This document shows positions 30,499-46,769 of a stretch of DNA of 64,000 nucleotides, one piece after another. The position numbers and the translations under genes are program-made. Within the stretch, counting starts at the first letter, position 1, and the number at the start of each line of letters is the position of its first letter. The stretch covers positions 16,878,556 through 16,942,555 of the forward strand of contig NC_135187.1 in the NCBI RefSeq assembly GCF_041146795.1. Reading direction: 5' to 3'. The notes under the pieces are model-generated. The model was not told the DNA's origin. It worked only from the letters and a program-made list of their open reading frames with translations, and did not search any database. The DNA comes from Maylandia zebra (lineage: Eukaryota; Chordata; Actinopteri; Cichliformes; Cichlidae).

Positions 30499-31240
30499 CA
30501 GCTTGTTAACTGACTCAAGAGACTGTGGGGGAAAAAAATCAAAAGAGACATTGTGACTGGTTGATAAGCTGACTGGCATTACTGGAGACAGTCCACTGGA
30601 GCTGTACAGATGCTTTGAGGTCAACGTGGAAACATGTGATATCTCTCCCACACTGTTACACTATGAAGCAAATTGCATTTCCTGATTGTCTTGTTGAAAG
30701 GACGTTCCTATGAACTGGTTTGGGGTTAGATGATAGACCACAGATTCGTATTCTCCAGTTTCACAGCATGTTTGTTTTGTATAAAAGAATATGTATGCTT
30801 ATCCTCATTCTGTACAGACTTTATGTTGCCAAATAACACATCAGGAGTAGACTTGTGAAATGCCTGATGTACTGTATTTAGCTGCAGCTTGATTTAGTTT
30901 ACCCCAAGTAATTTAGTAGCTTTGCATGCTGGCCTTTTTTTGTTAGATGTTATTTATTAATGCTTTAATGAGATTTTAAATTTCGCAATTTATCCAAGAA
31001 TTTCAAGTGCTACATTTTAGTGACTTTTAACTAGTACTCTTTAACAGTACTCGTTAAGTTTTAAAATGTCATATCCCTTCATTTCAGCCGTGTTGTAGTA
31101 TTTACAGGTCAAAATAAATATGATTTCTAGTCCTAAATGAGAATAACATTTGAAGACTAAAAACAGTCTCATTGGAGACAAGCGATATGCTGTTGTTGTT
31201 GGAAACTCAAGTGTTTGGTTGTGTTGAAAAATTAATAAAG
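30499..31240 (+). other. grhl2: grhl2 3'UTR (extent inferred)
   Basis: Follows the stop codon. A canonical AATAAA is at 31234-31239; other AATAAA-like signals occur near 31360 and 31917, so a longer form is possible. A Grainyhead-type AACTGGTT is at 30713-30720. Confidence 0.5.
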
Positions 31241-31480
31241 GTATGGCGATATCATTTTTTGGCAAAACTGTGATTAGGAGTCTGTGAGTTAAATGCTAGC
31301 ATGCTCACTAGTACACAAGGAAAGACTGTTAGACTAAACATAGAAAAGTCTGGTTACCAAACTAATAAATTACATATACAAGTGTGTTTTCTTTGTGCAT
31401 TTTAAAGCAGCTCAACATTAAACACAATGAATAGAACTGGAGTCAAAGACAGCAGCTAGAGCTGTACTATGCTATGTATG

Positions 31481-31484
<4 letters not shown>

Positions 31485-31559
<75 letters not shown>
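31485..31559. repeat. (AT)n microsatellite
   Basis: About 75 bp of nearly pure AT, preceded by 'tatgtatgtatg'. Lies between the convergent 3' ends of grhl2 and ncald. Confidence 0.97.
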
Positions 31560-31562
<3 letters not shown>

Positions 31563-32870
31563 AAAGCTTTTAAAATTTAGGTGAGTTGTCTACATTTGAA
31601 CTATTATTATTTGTAATCTAGAGGATGTAATGTGGAATGTTAGTATGCTAACATTTTCCAGTTAGCGCGGTACACTAGCTAGCTAAAGCTAATAAGAGTT
31701 TATTTTATTAAAATAATATTTAAGCTTTCAGCTGCTAGTTTATTCACAAGGGATCACCAAAGCGACTGTTTCGCGCTTCATTCTTACATCAGATACTCTT
31801 TTTAATGTAATCCTAAAGGGATTTTATTTCTCCTCCCAGGATTGATCAAGGCATTTTCTTTTAACTTGTTCAGTGAATGTATAAACTATAATGTGGAGCC
31901 ACTGATATTTTTTTTTAATAAAATATTTAGTTCAACTTTTGTTCTCAGAGAGGCTCCAAATGTTTGAGTTTCATTGCAGTTTCATAACAGCTAAGAAGCT
32001 GTCCAAGATGTTGCTGTGACTTGGTGAACAGTTTTCATGAATATGCTTTCAGTTTAACAGAAGTCCTTACAGTGAATGGGGTCTTGAACACAGTGTGCCC
32101 GGACCAGGCTGTTCTCGGTGAGTATTGTTAATTCCAACCGCCTGGGCAGCCGAATGTTGGCAAGGCAAGGTGGCTGTTAGGCCAGCAAGACTTTGCATCT
32201 CCATAAATATCAGAGCACATTTGCAAATAGCTAGCTTGCAAATTCCAAGAGATGTTTAAAGGTCACACTACATTGTCACCTAAAAACAAATCTTGAAAGT
32301 ATATTTGGCAACACAGAAACACAAGAAAATCACATATAGTTTGTAGTACTTTCTGCCACCATTGTGATTTAAATAAGAATGCATTCTGGGACAACTGGTT
32401 ACCTGATGTCCTCTGCTTTAGTCTTTTATTTGGGATCTGTTTACCTTTACTTGCTGTGCAGGGTACCAGCACGTTAGGGTCTTGATGAATTGCAGTGACA
32501 GTTTATTTCATGATGCTTTGTATTTTCTATTAATTATTAATTATTTCATTTTGGCATTCGTATTGGCACCTATCAGGTATGCTAGCATGTCATTTTCTCA
32601 TAGTTTATCACCATGTTAGCCTTTACCAATTAGAACTAAACACAAACAACACACTAAAACTAATAAGACTTTATATAAATTGGTTGGAGTCATTCTGTTT
32701 CCCCATTTTACATCACCAATAAATATTGCACTTAGTGGAAACATGATAAAGGGCCCTCTGTTCAAACCTCCAAAACAGGAGTGATTTTACAGTTGGAGGC
32801 CATTTTTGTCATTCCTCATCTTTTCTGTTGTTGATTTTTGTTTTGTTTTTACTAGCTTTGTATTTGGCTA
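31560..32870. other. Inter-gene gap, no feature
   Basis: AT-rich sequence between grhl2 and ncald. A TTAATTATTAATTA-like palindrome lies near 32530. No gene or clear transposon recognised. Confidence 0.5.
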
Positions 32871-32879
32871 GGATCTGTG

Positions 32880-33430
32880 TTACTAGTAGTAGCATGAGGC
32901 CATACCTGGACCCTACCAAAGGCTGCACCTGCAGTCCTCTAGAAAAAGTTAGTCTCAAGAGCATGGAGGAAATTCCAGGAGACAGGCAGTTACTCTAGGA
33001 GAGCTGAAAAGGATCTTAGAAGGTCCTTAACCCATTAGCAGGACTGGTATCATGCCCGGGCTCATGTGGAGAGGGTATCCAGGTAGTTCCAGGAGGACAA
33101 GGGAATTGATACACTTATTGGCCCCCCAGGCTGCCTGACCTAAATCCAACTGAACACCTCTGGGACATTATTTTTTTGGTCCATCCGACAACACCAGGTT
33201 GCCCCTCAGACTGTCCAGGAGCTCAGTAATGCCCGGATCCAGATGTGGGAGGAGATCTCTCATCATCCATCAACTCATTAGTAGCATGCCCCGACATTGT
33301 CAGGCACACGCACAACCACATGGGGGCCCACTGTGGGTTGGTTATTTCCATTTCCATTAAACAATATGGCATTCTTTAGTTCCTAACACATTACCCAGAC
33401 CATATGAATATAGATATCCAGCATTATTGT
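32880..33430 (+). mobile_element. Tc1-like transposon with internal deletion
   Basis: The N-terminal coding part ('gcatgaggccatacctggac', 'gcatggaggaaattccagg', 'gagacaggcagttactctag') jumps directly to the end of the catalytic domain. 'cctgacctaaatccaactgaacacctctggg' (the D-L-N-P-x-E-H-L-W motif) is followed by 'cagactgtccaggagctcag' and 'catgccccgacattgtcagg'. Most of the DDE region is deleted and frames are broken. It is a different Tc1-like family from the three copies at 23.9, 55.6 and 58.5 kb. Confidence 0.8.
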
Positions 33431-33720
33431 TTTCCACTTTTTTTAAGCCTTGTATATAATCTGTTGGGGATTATAAGACTGCTATGGCATGAGGAGTCAA
33501 AAGGCCACAAATTATAACTAATTAATCCTGTGGAGAAATATGTATTTGTAGCTGTCATAACATCACAAACATAACCCATGTGGAGGTGCCTGCAGAGAAA
33601 ATTACAAAGTAATTAATGGACGTAGACATTTTTTCCAGTCAACTTCCTTAACAGTGTGTCTTCAAATTAAATATCATTAAAGACAGTGAAAAAACAATAA
33701 GCCTTTTTCCCCATTTTATC

Positions 33721-35808
33721 TTTATTTTAATAACAAAATGGACATCCTACACAGAACACATTTTGCAAGTTAACAATACAAAATCTACAAAATGACAGTC
33801 TTTTGGATTTTATTTTTTTTGTTCGACAGGTCACAGCTGTACAGTATAAACAGATACAATACTGTGTTTTTTTCTTTTCCTTTTTTAAAATTCCTCTACA
33901 TTTGGCACTTGACCACAAGATGCTATTGAAATGACATGTGAGACTGTAGTACCAATCGCCTCATTGAAATGTTAACAGTGTTAATTAAATTATTATCATT
34001 TTTCCACCTTAATATCACATTTATCCAGACAAGAAGACTTCCTTTACATCATGTTCAGCTTTAAATCCTAAAAAACCTTTTGCTTGAGAGATGCTGACTT
34101 TATTTCACCCTTGTTTCATCTGTATTATTGTATGGCTGTTTTACTTTTAATGTTTTGTGTGTTTTATTAATTTCACTTGTATTTTTAATGTGTATTTTAT
34201 ACCTCATGTGAGCTAGTGTGTTGTAGTTCTTTACTATGTATTATTTATTCCTCCGCACAGCACTTTGGTCCATTGTGGTCATTTTAAAGTGCTTCACAAA
34301 TAAAGATGGTTATGTACGGTAACGTCAGTGCATCGACCTGTCAGTTAAGCAACCGTTATCATTTACATCTGTCACAGCATCAATTTGAAATTGATTGATT
34401 TTTTATTTTTTTGCACGTGAGACAAAAACTGCACGTTCAGGACACGACGTCACATTTGCGCAAGAATGTAAGATTACATTGGAATTTAAACATCGACGCT
34501 GAGAAGTGGAAAAACTTAACTGCCGGCATTTTATTATCTTACGTCAGTGTAGGAGACTTTTAAAAGTTTTAAAATGCAGCAGATGATATTCAAAGCTGAA
34601 TGCATAGCAATATGTGTGGTCCTCTCCTTTTTTTTTTAACATCTCTAGCATAAATATGAGTGAATATACTGTACAACTTTCTTCCACATCATGTTTGTCA
34701 AGAAAAAGAAAATGTTCATCATCACATTCCAATAATTTATATGTCAACATTTTAAAATGAATCTCTTCCATTGCAGCGAATTGCTACAATGTTACCACAG
34801 AGTAAAAGAATATATAAGTACGTACTATATATATTCATATAACATCTATCTTTGATTTTCAAATTATATACTTGTTGAACTATAGTTGAAGGAGAATCAC
34901 AGCTCGGTTTCTATGCATATGCCAAGTTCGTGTATTCGTAGTTAAAATTAATGTGTGTACATACTGTATGTGTGGGTGTGGATACAGAACTTGGCATGAA
35001 AAGTCACTTTCAAAGAAGCAGATGGTTGTAATCTGTAGTCACGATATTCCCCTTCATTTAGACATCTGAGTCAGTTTTGGTTCCATGTAACATTCCTCCA
35101 AAATGTACAAAAAAAATTCAAACAAAAGACAAAAATAAACAAAAAATAATAATCTTTCATCCCCATCTACAATTACTCTTTGGTTAAAAACTACAATTCC
35201 CAGATCTTCAGTCTACTGTAAGCTCAGAACGCTTTTAGGCCCACGCTTACTTACTTCATTTTTTCCAGTGTTGACATGGATTTACACTGCAATACTTAAA
35301 GAACCACCCAGTCAGTCAGTCACACAGAACAAAGCCAGCATGACTCCCTTTACATCAGGAATAATGCTTTCAATAACAACAAAGGGGAGGAAAACAAACA
35401 GCCAAAACTTGATTTGGCTCAGAGTACCTCACAAATGTGCTGAATTATCCTCACTGGCCGTCCTCTCAGACAGAAAGCACAGCTTTCACTCTGCGTTTCA
35501 CAAGTCTTTGATGGGATTTCAGTTCTTTTGACTTATATCTGTACCTTATGTGAGATAACCCACATGTGTTTGTCTGGAGTTTTTGACCAGGCGTAGAGGC
35601 GCATGAGCCGTGTGTGCATGTAGGAATCTGAAAGATTATATACTATTTGTAGCATGTGCATGTTAATCTGTGTCTGTTTGCGTTCATGTGCCTCTAAAGC
35701 TCGAGGTATCCCATGTGGAAGAGAAAAATCTCAGGTGTGTCAGATGGGAGAGATTTTGAAAATGTGTTAAATCTATTAAACTGCAGTGGAAAAAGTCCTT
35801 TTTTCGTT
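33721..35808 (-). other. ncald: Possible ncald 3'UTR
   Basis: Follows the ncald stop on the minus strand. An AATAAA on the minus strand lies at 33726-33721. A plus-strand L2-like tail at 34120-34311 sits inside this span, so the true 3'UTR may be shorter. No other gene is seen here. Confidence 0.35.
34120..34311 (+). mobile_element. L2-like LINE 3' tail
   Basis: The order 'gttttacttttaatg ... gcacagcactttggtcc ... gtcattttaaagtgcttcac ... aaataaagatgg' is that of the 3' end of L2-type LINEs in fish. It resembles the tail at 46800-46866. Only the tail remains. Confidence 0.55.
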
Positions 35809-39778
<3,970 letters not shown>

Positions 39779-39779
39779 C

Positions 39780-42700
39780 TGACAGCGGAAAACAGAAGAC
39801 ATTAAAAGGTTGTTAGAAAATCATCTGCAGTGACCTCGAGGCTTACTGAGACAGGAGGCGGGAAGCAGATATAAATGGGAATAAAAGCGCTTAATGCATT
39901 TTCACACTTTAACTTTTCCGCGTAAATATCTCATATTTACATAAAACCATTCATCACAAGCTTTTATTTTTAGGCAAGGCAATAAATCCACATTTTACAG
40001 CCGAAAAACGGTTTTGCTCTGTCATATGAGTGAGTGAATAGCTCAATATACATTCATCACCCACGGAACAACAGCTTCATTCGCTGAGTCGAGTTTGCCA
40101 TCAGCTGATAAACATCCAGTCCAATATTATCTGCTAAATGCTGGTCTCCCTCTGTGTTTATCGGTGCATGCTGCAGCCAGAAATTAGCCTGATGAGAGCA
40201 AAAAACAGTAAACTGCAGTAAACCTATCCCTTAAGGTGTTTTGGCATGAAGACTTTACTAATCCCACACCCAGAAAATTCACATGTTAGAGCAGCACAAG
40301 GGTCAGAAAGAATGAAAAATAGGAAGGACAAAAACAGTATACAAATAATAATAATAATAATAATAATTTGTACCATTTATAAATTTTATTTAATGCCTTT
40401 GATTAAATTAATGTCACTGATTAAATCTGTTTATATTCTCCACTGTTCTTTCTTATCTTTCTGCAGGGAAATCACTTATGTGGCGCTGAACTAGCACATG
40501 CTCTCTTATCTTATGTGATTTTATCTTTTTCATTTATTTGGTGGCTGATTAAATGGAAAAATGCGCGCACACACACACACTAGATAAAAGGAAAGCATAA
40601 GCTTGATCTTGTGCACAAGCAACTGCAACACAAGACCACTGTATGTTCTCATGGTGTAGCACTACGACAGATGCACAACCACACCTATAACATGCCTTTC
40701 TGCCTGTGCATGCATCTCTGCAGATGCATCTTTCATTTCCTGCATGAACTCTGAGGCTCATTCGCAGACACAGCTATCAACATCCTCTGTAATCGCAGCC
40801 GAGATGGCTTATTGAGCTGGTATCAAAACATCTGACAGCTTTTCTTTCATTTTGATTGAGGAAAGTAAGATAAACACAGTGTGACAAATGTTGCACTCCT
40901 CCATAACTAATAATTTGGTGCAGAAAGGAAACTCAGCAGAGGACAAAGTTCATCGTCTTCCCCTGTAGCTAATTTGTTTAGCACCCTCCCTTGTCACACT
41001 GCTTGCTGCTGAGTTCTTCAGGCTAAAGAAAGAGGGAAGCTGTAAAAAGCTTAGCCGAGGATAATGACAGATACAATCAGCAATGTCAGGTCGGGTCGAA
41101 GCAGTGGAGGTACTTTGCTCCAGGAAGGGTAATAAAGTTCCAGGACCTCTCTGTTTACACTCAGGCTTTTGGCCTTTTTCCTATTCCAAATCTTGACAAT
41201 GAAACTTGTAAACCTCATAAAATGTAGCAAAAACAAACACATGTGAACTTATTAGCTCACAATAACTACACGTTAGTCTATTGTAAGCTCTTGAGTGAAA
41301 CATACAGGTACAGTCTTCAGTTTCTTAATCATCATCATCATCATCATCATGTATGCAGACAGTTTTCTGCTCATTTAGCTGATCCATTAATTCATTGACA
41401 GAGCTTCATACACACTGTGGAAACAGCATGAGCTCTTATAGCTAAGAGGATTAAGTCAAACTTCTGCTACAGAAAAAAAATAAAATTAAAAAAAGGCAGG
41501 AAACAGATTTAACCCTCATCAGTTCATTTAGCAGTGACAGTACTTTAAGTAATCCTGCAGCAAGTGTGAAAGTGTGTGCGCCTTGAATTAAACAGTCTGT
41601 GTTTTTATTGGTTTTTCTTAAATCCAATTTCGTCTTCTTTTATTTCACACTCACACATTTTCCATAAACAGGCGGCTATAATCCTCTAATTAACTCAGAG
41701 TAAACAATGAGCGCAGACAGTGCGGCAGCCACCTCAGACGAGCTCCCTGCTGTTTTACCAGTAGTTCACTCCCATTCTGCGGCAGCGGGAACAGAGATTA
41801 GCACCTGTTTACACACCTATCCTGGAGCAAAACGCCACACGGAGGGGAGGGGGTCTCCGACTGCACGGTGGATGTACGGACAGGGAAGCGAGTCTGTGCC
41901 TTTAAATTGGACAGACGCAAACAGTCTGGAGCTGAAGGGTATAGCTGATATATGGACAGAGAGGGGGGCTTTATCCTTTCATAAACCCATTAAAGACACA
42001 CACTAATCTGAGGACACCGTTCCCTAAACATTACACTCCTCAGGATTCTGCTGGTATCTGCAGGATGTCTTCTAGATCTTTGGCGTTATTTTTAACTCTT
42101 TTTAAACCGGATTTTAAGGAATGCTGCTTTTTGCTTAACCTGCAGGCTATAGCCTGCTGTGGACCGCATGTTTTTGTGGAAAATTGGTAGTCTGTGTATG
42201 CTACACAGAATTTTACCAGTGTTTGTTGTATAAGTAACAGAGCACATTAGCTGTGTCTGGTTACATGAGGGCAAAAACACCTCGACCAATTGGTAATGTG
42301 GGCTGCTCTTGTTTATGTTTGTACTGCTGTTGATCCTTCAGCTCAGCCCCTGGAGATGTGGCAGAAGTCACAATGTCTTTGTGGTGAAGTGAAACTGAGT
42401 GTGAAAAAAGCAGGATGAGGATACAGATTGAACCCTTTCCCACTGAAGCCTTAGTAAGTAAGCATTAAGTCTGATTCCCCACAGACTTCTGTGGAATCTG
42501 CACCAGCCCCCTGCTGGACATCAAAAAAAGTGCAGGTTTGAGGCACCGTGACCATCTTTTATATACAGCCTATGGGCATTCAGTGATTCCTGTAGTGAGT
42601 CTGGTGACCTTTACGGCTCTCCTTTTTCAGGCACATCTGTTCATTATCATACTTCTAATAAGCTTTAATAGTCCTAAAAGTTACTGTATGAAATTAAACC

Positions 42701-44489
42701 TTCAGGGTGTCAGTTCATAAATTATTGAGCCTGCAAAAAACATATCAGCTTATTTTGTTTATTTTCTTGTTTTACTTGTTCACCGCATTTAGAGCAAAAA
42801 TAAAAACCTCACATCATGTTACTGATTCACATGTAAGAATCAGAGTGCAATATCTCTAAAATTAGAAACATCCTGCGATACTGAAAGGCTAATTTTGTTA
42901 GTTCACTTCTGTACGACCCCAAAGAGTCATGAAGCAGTCACTCTGCCCCTCAGTGAATGGTTGTCCCGCAAGAAGTAGTGATTCCTTACAGACATTTTAT
43001 CATCCAAGAAAAGATAACACAGTATTTACAGCTTAGGACTAAGAAGCAAGTTCTGCATACCCAGGATTGCTAAGACAACTGCAAACCGAGTGAATAGATG
43101 ATCCGGGTTTGTTGGAACTTGAAGGCAATCAATGTTAATAACCAGTAGTACCCATTAATGGTCTAAACAGTCCCCCATCAAATCATTTCCCGCTATGAAT
43201 TCCAGACCCCCAAGTGTCTTTGAACCCCACATTTAAAATCCATCTTTATAAGAAATCTTATCACATCCAAAATACATTTTTACGCCTAACATACAAAAAC
43301 ACAGCTTCTGTTACGTACGTGTGCCCAACCCTCTGGTTTAGTTTAGTTTCAGCTTAAAAAGATAAGATAAAATATTTTATTTTCCATTTGTACACATACA
43401 CCGAGGACACAGAAATCTTGGGCAGAGATTAGAGTCAAAGCCAAATAAATTCAAATATGTGGGACAATATGAAGTCATTTCAAGTATTAAACAGTAACTT
43501 GTGAACTGACTGTGGTATGAAAAAGTATTGCATGATATTGAAATATATATATTGCACTTCTAGTTTAGCTGCTCCTTATTTTGTTTTTTCCTTCAGCTCG
43601 ACTGTGACAAGAAGCTTATCTTTTATATAAGCTTATATATTTAGCTTATCTGCCTTTCTGAACATTTATTTTTCTCCTACATTTTCTGACATTTCCACTT
43701 CATTCATAAACTCATCCCTTATCTGACGCGTTGACTGGTGCCACCGCAGCCTCGAATCTGCATTTTAATTGCTCGATGGATTCGGGTACATTTTTTTGAT
43801 TATTTGGTCCTGCGTAGTCATGACGACTGACCCTGCAATCACTCCTGTTTATCGCTGTGAGTGGGCCCAAATAAACAAGAAAAGAAAAGCGCATAATTAG
43901 TCAGAAAAGAATGAAACTGCACTTCCTACAACGACTGATGGCTTGTTAGTTTGCTTGCTTTTAGCTGCGGTCCTAATCACACAGTCCCTCCAGCTTTGCT
44001 GTTTAAACATTAATATGGAGGAACTGAGGCAGCTAATACGTCCTCTCTCCATTACTTTAAACCAGAGGGGGAAGGTTAATTAGTATTGCCCTTAATGGCT
44101 TTACAAAAAAAGGAAAGAGCAGAGGTGGATTAAAGCATGTTGACAGTTTAAATATGTCTATGTGTTGCTTTTAAGGTTATTTTCACTCTACATAAAATTT
44201 GCTTATTGTTGCTAATTTTCCGTACATACCATTAAAGAGCTGAAATAATCACAGAAGAATAAACTGATATAGCAGAGACAAAACTGGCAACTCAACTCAA
44301 ACCAGTGTTCCTCCCTGTTCAGGATCTGTACATCCTCATCATTGAAAGACTTTAGGCCGATCTCCAAGTTACCTTAGGGGGAAAAAAGCTATTTACACCC
44401 AGCTGAAGGCCTTCCTGAATGAATATCAAATTTTGAAAGTGTTCATTTATATGCTGTTGACTGTCAAATCTATTTTCCTTTAAATTATT
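39780..44489 (-). other. ncald: ncald 5' intron, downstream half
   Basis: No gene recognised. Simple repeats: (ATA)8 at 40344-40367, CA tract at 40569-40580 and (ATC)7 at 41328-41350. 42470-42600 resembles a dispersed fish repeat with 'tcttttatatacagcctatgggc'. Open frames up to 99 aa have no recognisable domain. Confidence 0.5.
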
Positions 44490-45328
44490 GGTTCTTGATT
44501 GTCTTGATGACATCAGGGGATGGACAGCGCTGAATTTCCATAATTTTTACAGAAATTTACAGAGGTCCTCCTTTTTAAATCCTGTGGCTCCAGCTGTATC
44601 CCTACCTTTGACTTTTCTTCTTTGGCCCCACATAAAAAAAAAATCCAGCATCACTAATCTAAGTATAAAACTTGAGTCACATGTCAACACTGTGCAGGGC
44701 TTGCAAAATCACTAGCCCGACGTCTCGGGGCTAGCGATTTTTCCAGTCGGGCTACCAAAATCTATCTCTGCCCTGCCCGTTGGGCTATAGTAGGAAGGAA
44801 AAATATATGTCAATGCTTTTGCATTCTTTTGGAAATGTAGCTGGGTAATTATGTCATTGGCATCGGTGAGCCACTGTCAATATGTGACATATTGAAATCA
44901 CGTTTGAATTTGCGCTTGTTTTTTGCTTTCACTTTGCAATTGCGCGAACTGTGTATAGAGAGCGACAGCACTGATCTGTGAGTGATGATAATTTGCGCAC
45001 CAATTCCTCTGACATCGTCTTATCAATCGTTAGCTTACTATGCAAACATGACAAGTGAAATCTCCCACAGCAAGCTTAAACATATGAGAGGTTGATCGCG
45101 CAGAGAATCGCTGACCGTTATGTGTGTGTGTAAAAGCAGCAGGATATATATTTTAGTTCTGCTGAGCCAAATAAGACAGGTCAGGGTGAAGAAGTGACAG
45201 CCAAAGAAAAGCTTACCACAAAACGGAAAAGTTATGACAAATCAGACTATAAGGCAAAAAGAAAGTGCAGCTTTATGGTTTCTTGGACAAAAGAATTTCT
45301 GTGGCTGCAATATGACGAGCTAAATAAC

Positions 45329-45786
45329 CAGGGCTGCACATAAGTGGTTCGCAGGTGCGCATTCGCTGTCAAAAACAAAACAAAAAAAAAAAAACGCGCA
45401 CAAGATATGAAGTTGCAACGCGTGTTTGCATACATAAGATTTTCAGGAGGAGGACAGACATTTGTTTAGAACTCTTAAAGATGTTGAAGAAGCTCCTTTA
45501 AGCAATTACTTTGGTGTTCCTCCACCTCCAAACAAATGTCAGAAGGAGTCCGAACCACAAAAGAAGCACGTATTCTCGGAAAAGTGGTTTCAGGAGGTGA
45601 GCTGGCTTCAAACAAATGATGAACGCACAGAGATGTGGTGTGGAATGTGCCGTGAAAATCCCACTCTAGCGGACAAAAACAGTGCTTTTTATATGGACGC
45701 AAACGCTCGTTGCAACTTCTTATCTGGTGCGCGTCTTTTATTTTGACAGCGAATGCGCACATGCGGACCACTTATGTGCACCAGTG
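45329..45786 (+). mobile_element. Small hAT element with about 100-bp inverted repeats (inner layer)
   Basis: 458 bp. Left end CAGGGCTGCACATAAGTGG; right end is the complement of CACTGGTGCACATAAGTGG. Inverted similarity extends about 100 bp inward. A perfect 8-bp target duplication TAAATAAC flanks it (45321-45328 and 45787-45794). Between the repeats lies a 94-aa open frame (45462-45746) with its own zinc-finger start (KWFQEVSWLQTND ... MWCGMCREN ... KNSAFY), like ZNF862/KIAA1586-type hAT proteins. A deletion derivative. Confidence 0.88.
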
Positions 45787-46261
45787 TAAATAACATAATG
45801 TTCTGCCGGGTGTGTTGTTGGTTTTCTCTCGATTTCTGAGTCGACAAGCGCCTTTGTTACTGGGACCAGTCATTTTAAGAAAGGCCCCCATTAGAACCCA
45901 TGAGAAATGCAAGAAATGCATTATTGCTCAGTCTGCAATATCTTTCCCAGAACAAACACCAATTGCAAATAACATACTAAAAATAAACCTGAAAAATCTG
46001 TTTAGAACAGCGTACTATGTTGCAAAGAGTGAACTACCACTGGCAAAATGTAGCAGTCTTTGCAAACTTCAAAAAGCTAGATCTTGGTTCCACTTGTCTC
46101 TTACCCGTGACTTCAGTGGAAATTTCAAATTCAGGATCTGACACAGACTGATTCATGTCCTACACAGTTCTTACAAGTTCATATAAATTTCTGTTCAATT
46201 AGAACCAAGTATTTGAGTTGATGATTGTAATTTTTATACAATGTTGTAATTTGTTTTTCAA

Positions 46262-46351
46262 CAATTTTTTGATTAATGTTTTGTTTCCTTTACAATATTA
46301 TACATTAAAGTATAATATTGTAAAGGAAACAAAACATCAATCAAAAAATTG
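46262..46351. repeat. 42-bp inverted repeat, one mismatch, 6-nt loop
   Basis: Arms 46262-46303 and 46310-46351; the inner 27 bp are perfect, then one mismatch, then 14 more matches. Loop ATTAAA. Lies near the 3' end of the outer hAT. Confidence 0.95.
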
Positions 46352-46677
46352 CTCTCTTTTTTATTCGGGCTACTTAAATTTATTTTGGGCTACCAAAAAC
46401 TGAAGAGTCCCTGCCCGAAGGGCTACCAGGGATTTTGAAATTTTGAGAGGCCTGCTGTGGTTAAGTCGCCTATCTTTCAGATGAGGTGGCTATCAAAATT
46501 CAAGTCCATCCTGTCTAGAAGCCACCTAGAGACACTGATCCATGCCTCTTGCCTGGATTATTTTAACTGTCTTTTGATTGGAATTAGCCAGGCCAGACAG
46601 GTTCCATCTCTCGTCGATTTTAAAACTTCATGGCTTTTACCCAGTGTGAGCTGCTATCTGTCTTGTACTCTGGCCCT

Positions 46678-46769
46678 TTGTATGTACCTGTACCATACGC
46701 AGGTACATACAATTATAAGTTAATTCATAAAAGCTAGTTAATTCACTAGCTTTTATGAATTAACTTATA
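46678..46769. repeat. Two adjacent perfect hairpins
   Basis: The first has 13-bp arms (46678-46690 and 46700-46712) with a 9-nt loop. The second has 25-bp arms (46714-46738 and 46745-46769) with a 6-nt loop. They are one base apart, in the 3' part of the L2-like LINE. Confidence 0.95.

Larger units (their letters stand above)
44695..46454 (+). mobile_element. ZNF862-like hAT transposon remnant (middle layer)
   Basis: Ends CAGGGCTTGCAAAATC and, inverted at the right, CAGGCCTCTCAAAAT. 'gggctacc/ggtagccc' repeats are subterminal at both ends. It is flanked by CTGTG on both sides (44690-44694 and 46455-46459). The coding remnant shows a TTF/BED-like zinc-finger start (WTKEFLWLQYDELNN), then, after the inner insertion, IMFCRVC, TGTSHFKK and a helix-rich part (NLFRTAYYVAKSELPL, SSLCKLQK). 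The catalytic dimerisation domain is absent. Frameshifted and non-functional. Confidence 0.75.

Noticed and set aside
34120-34311. Poly(A) region of a plus-strand gene ending in AATAAA
   Set aside because: The sequence order matches an L2-type LINE tail, and no upstream plus-strand exon exists.
46262-46351. microRNA precursor
   Set aside because: Arms are almost perfectly paired with a very short loop and lie in a decayed transposon; this is unlike a miRNA hairpin with bulges and a larger loop.
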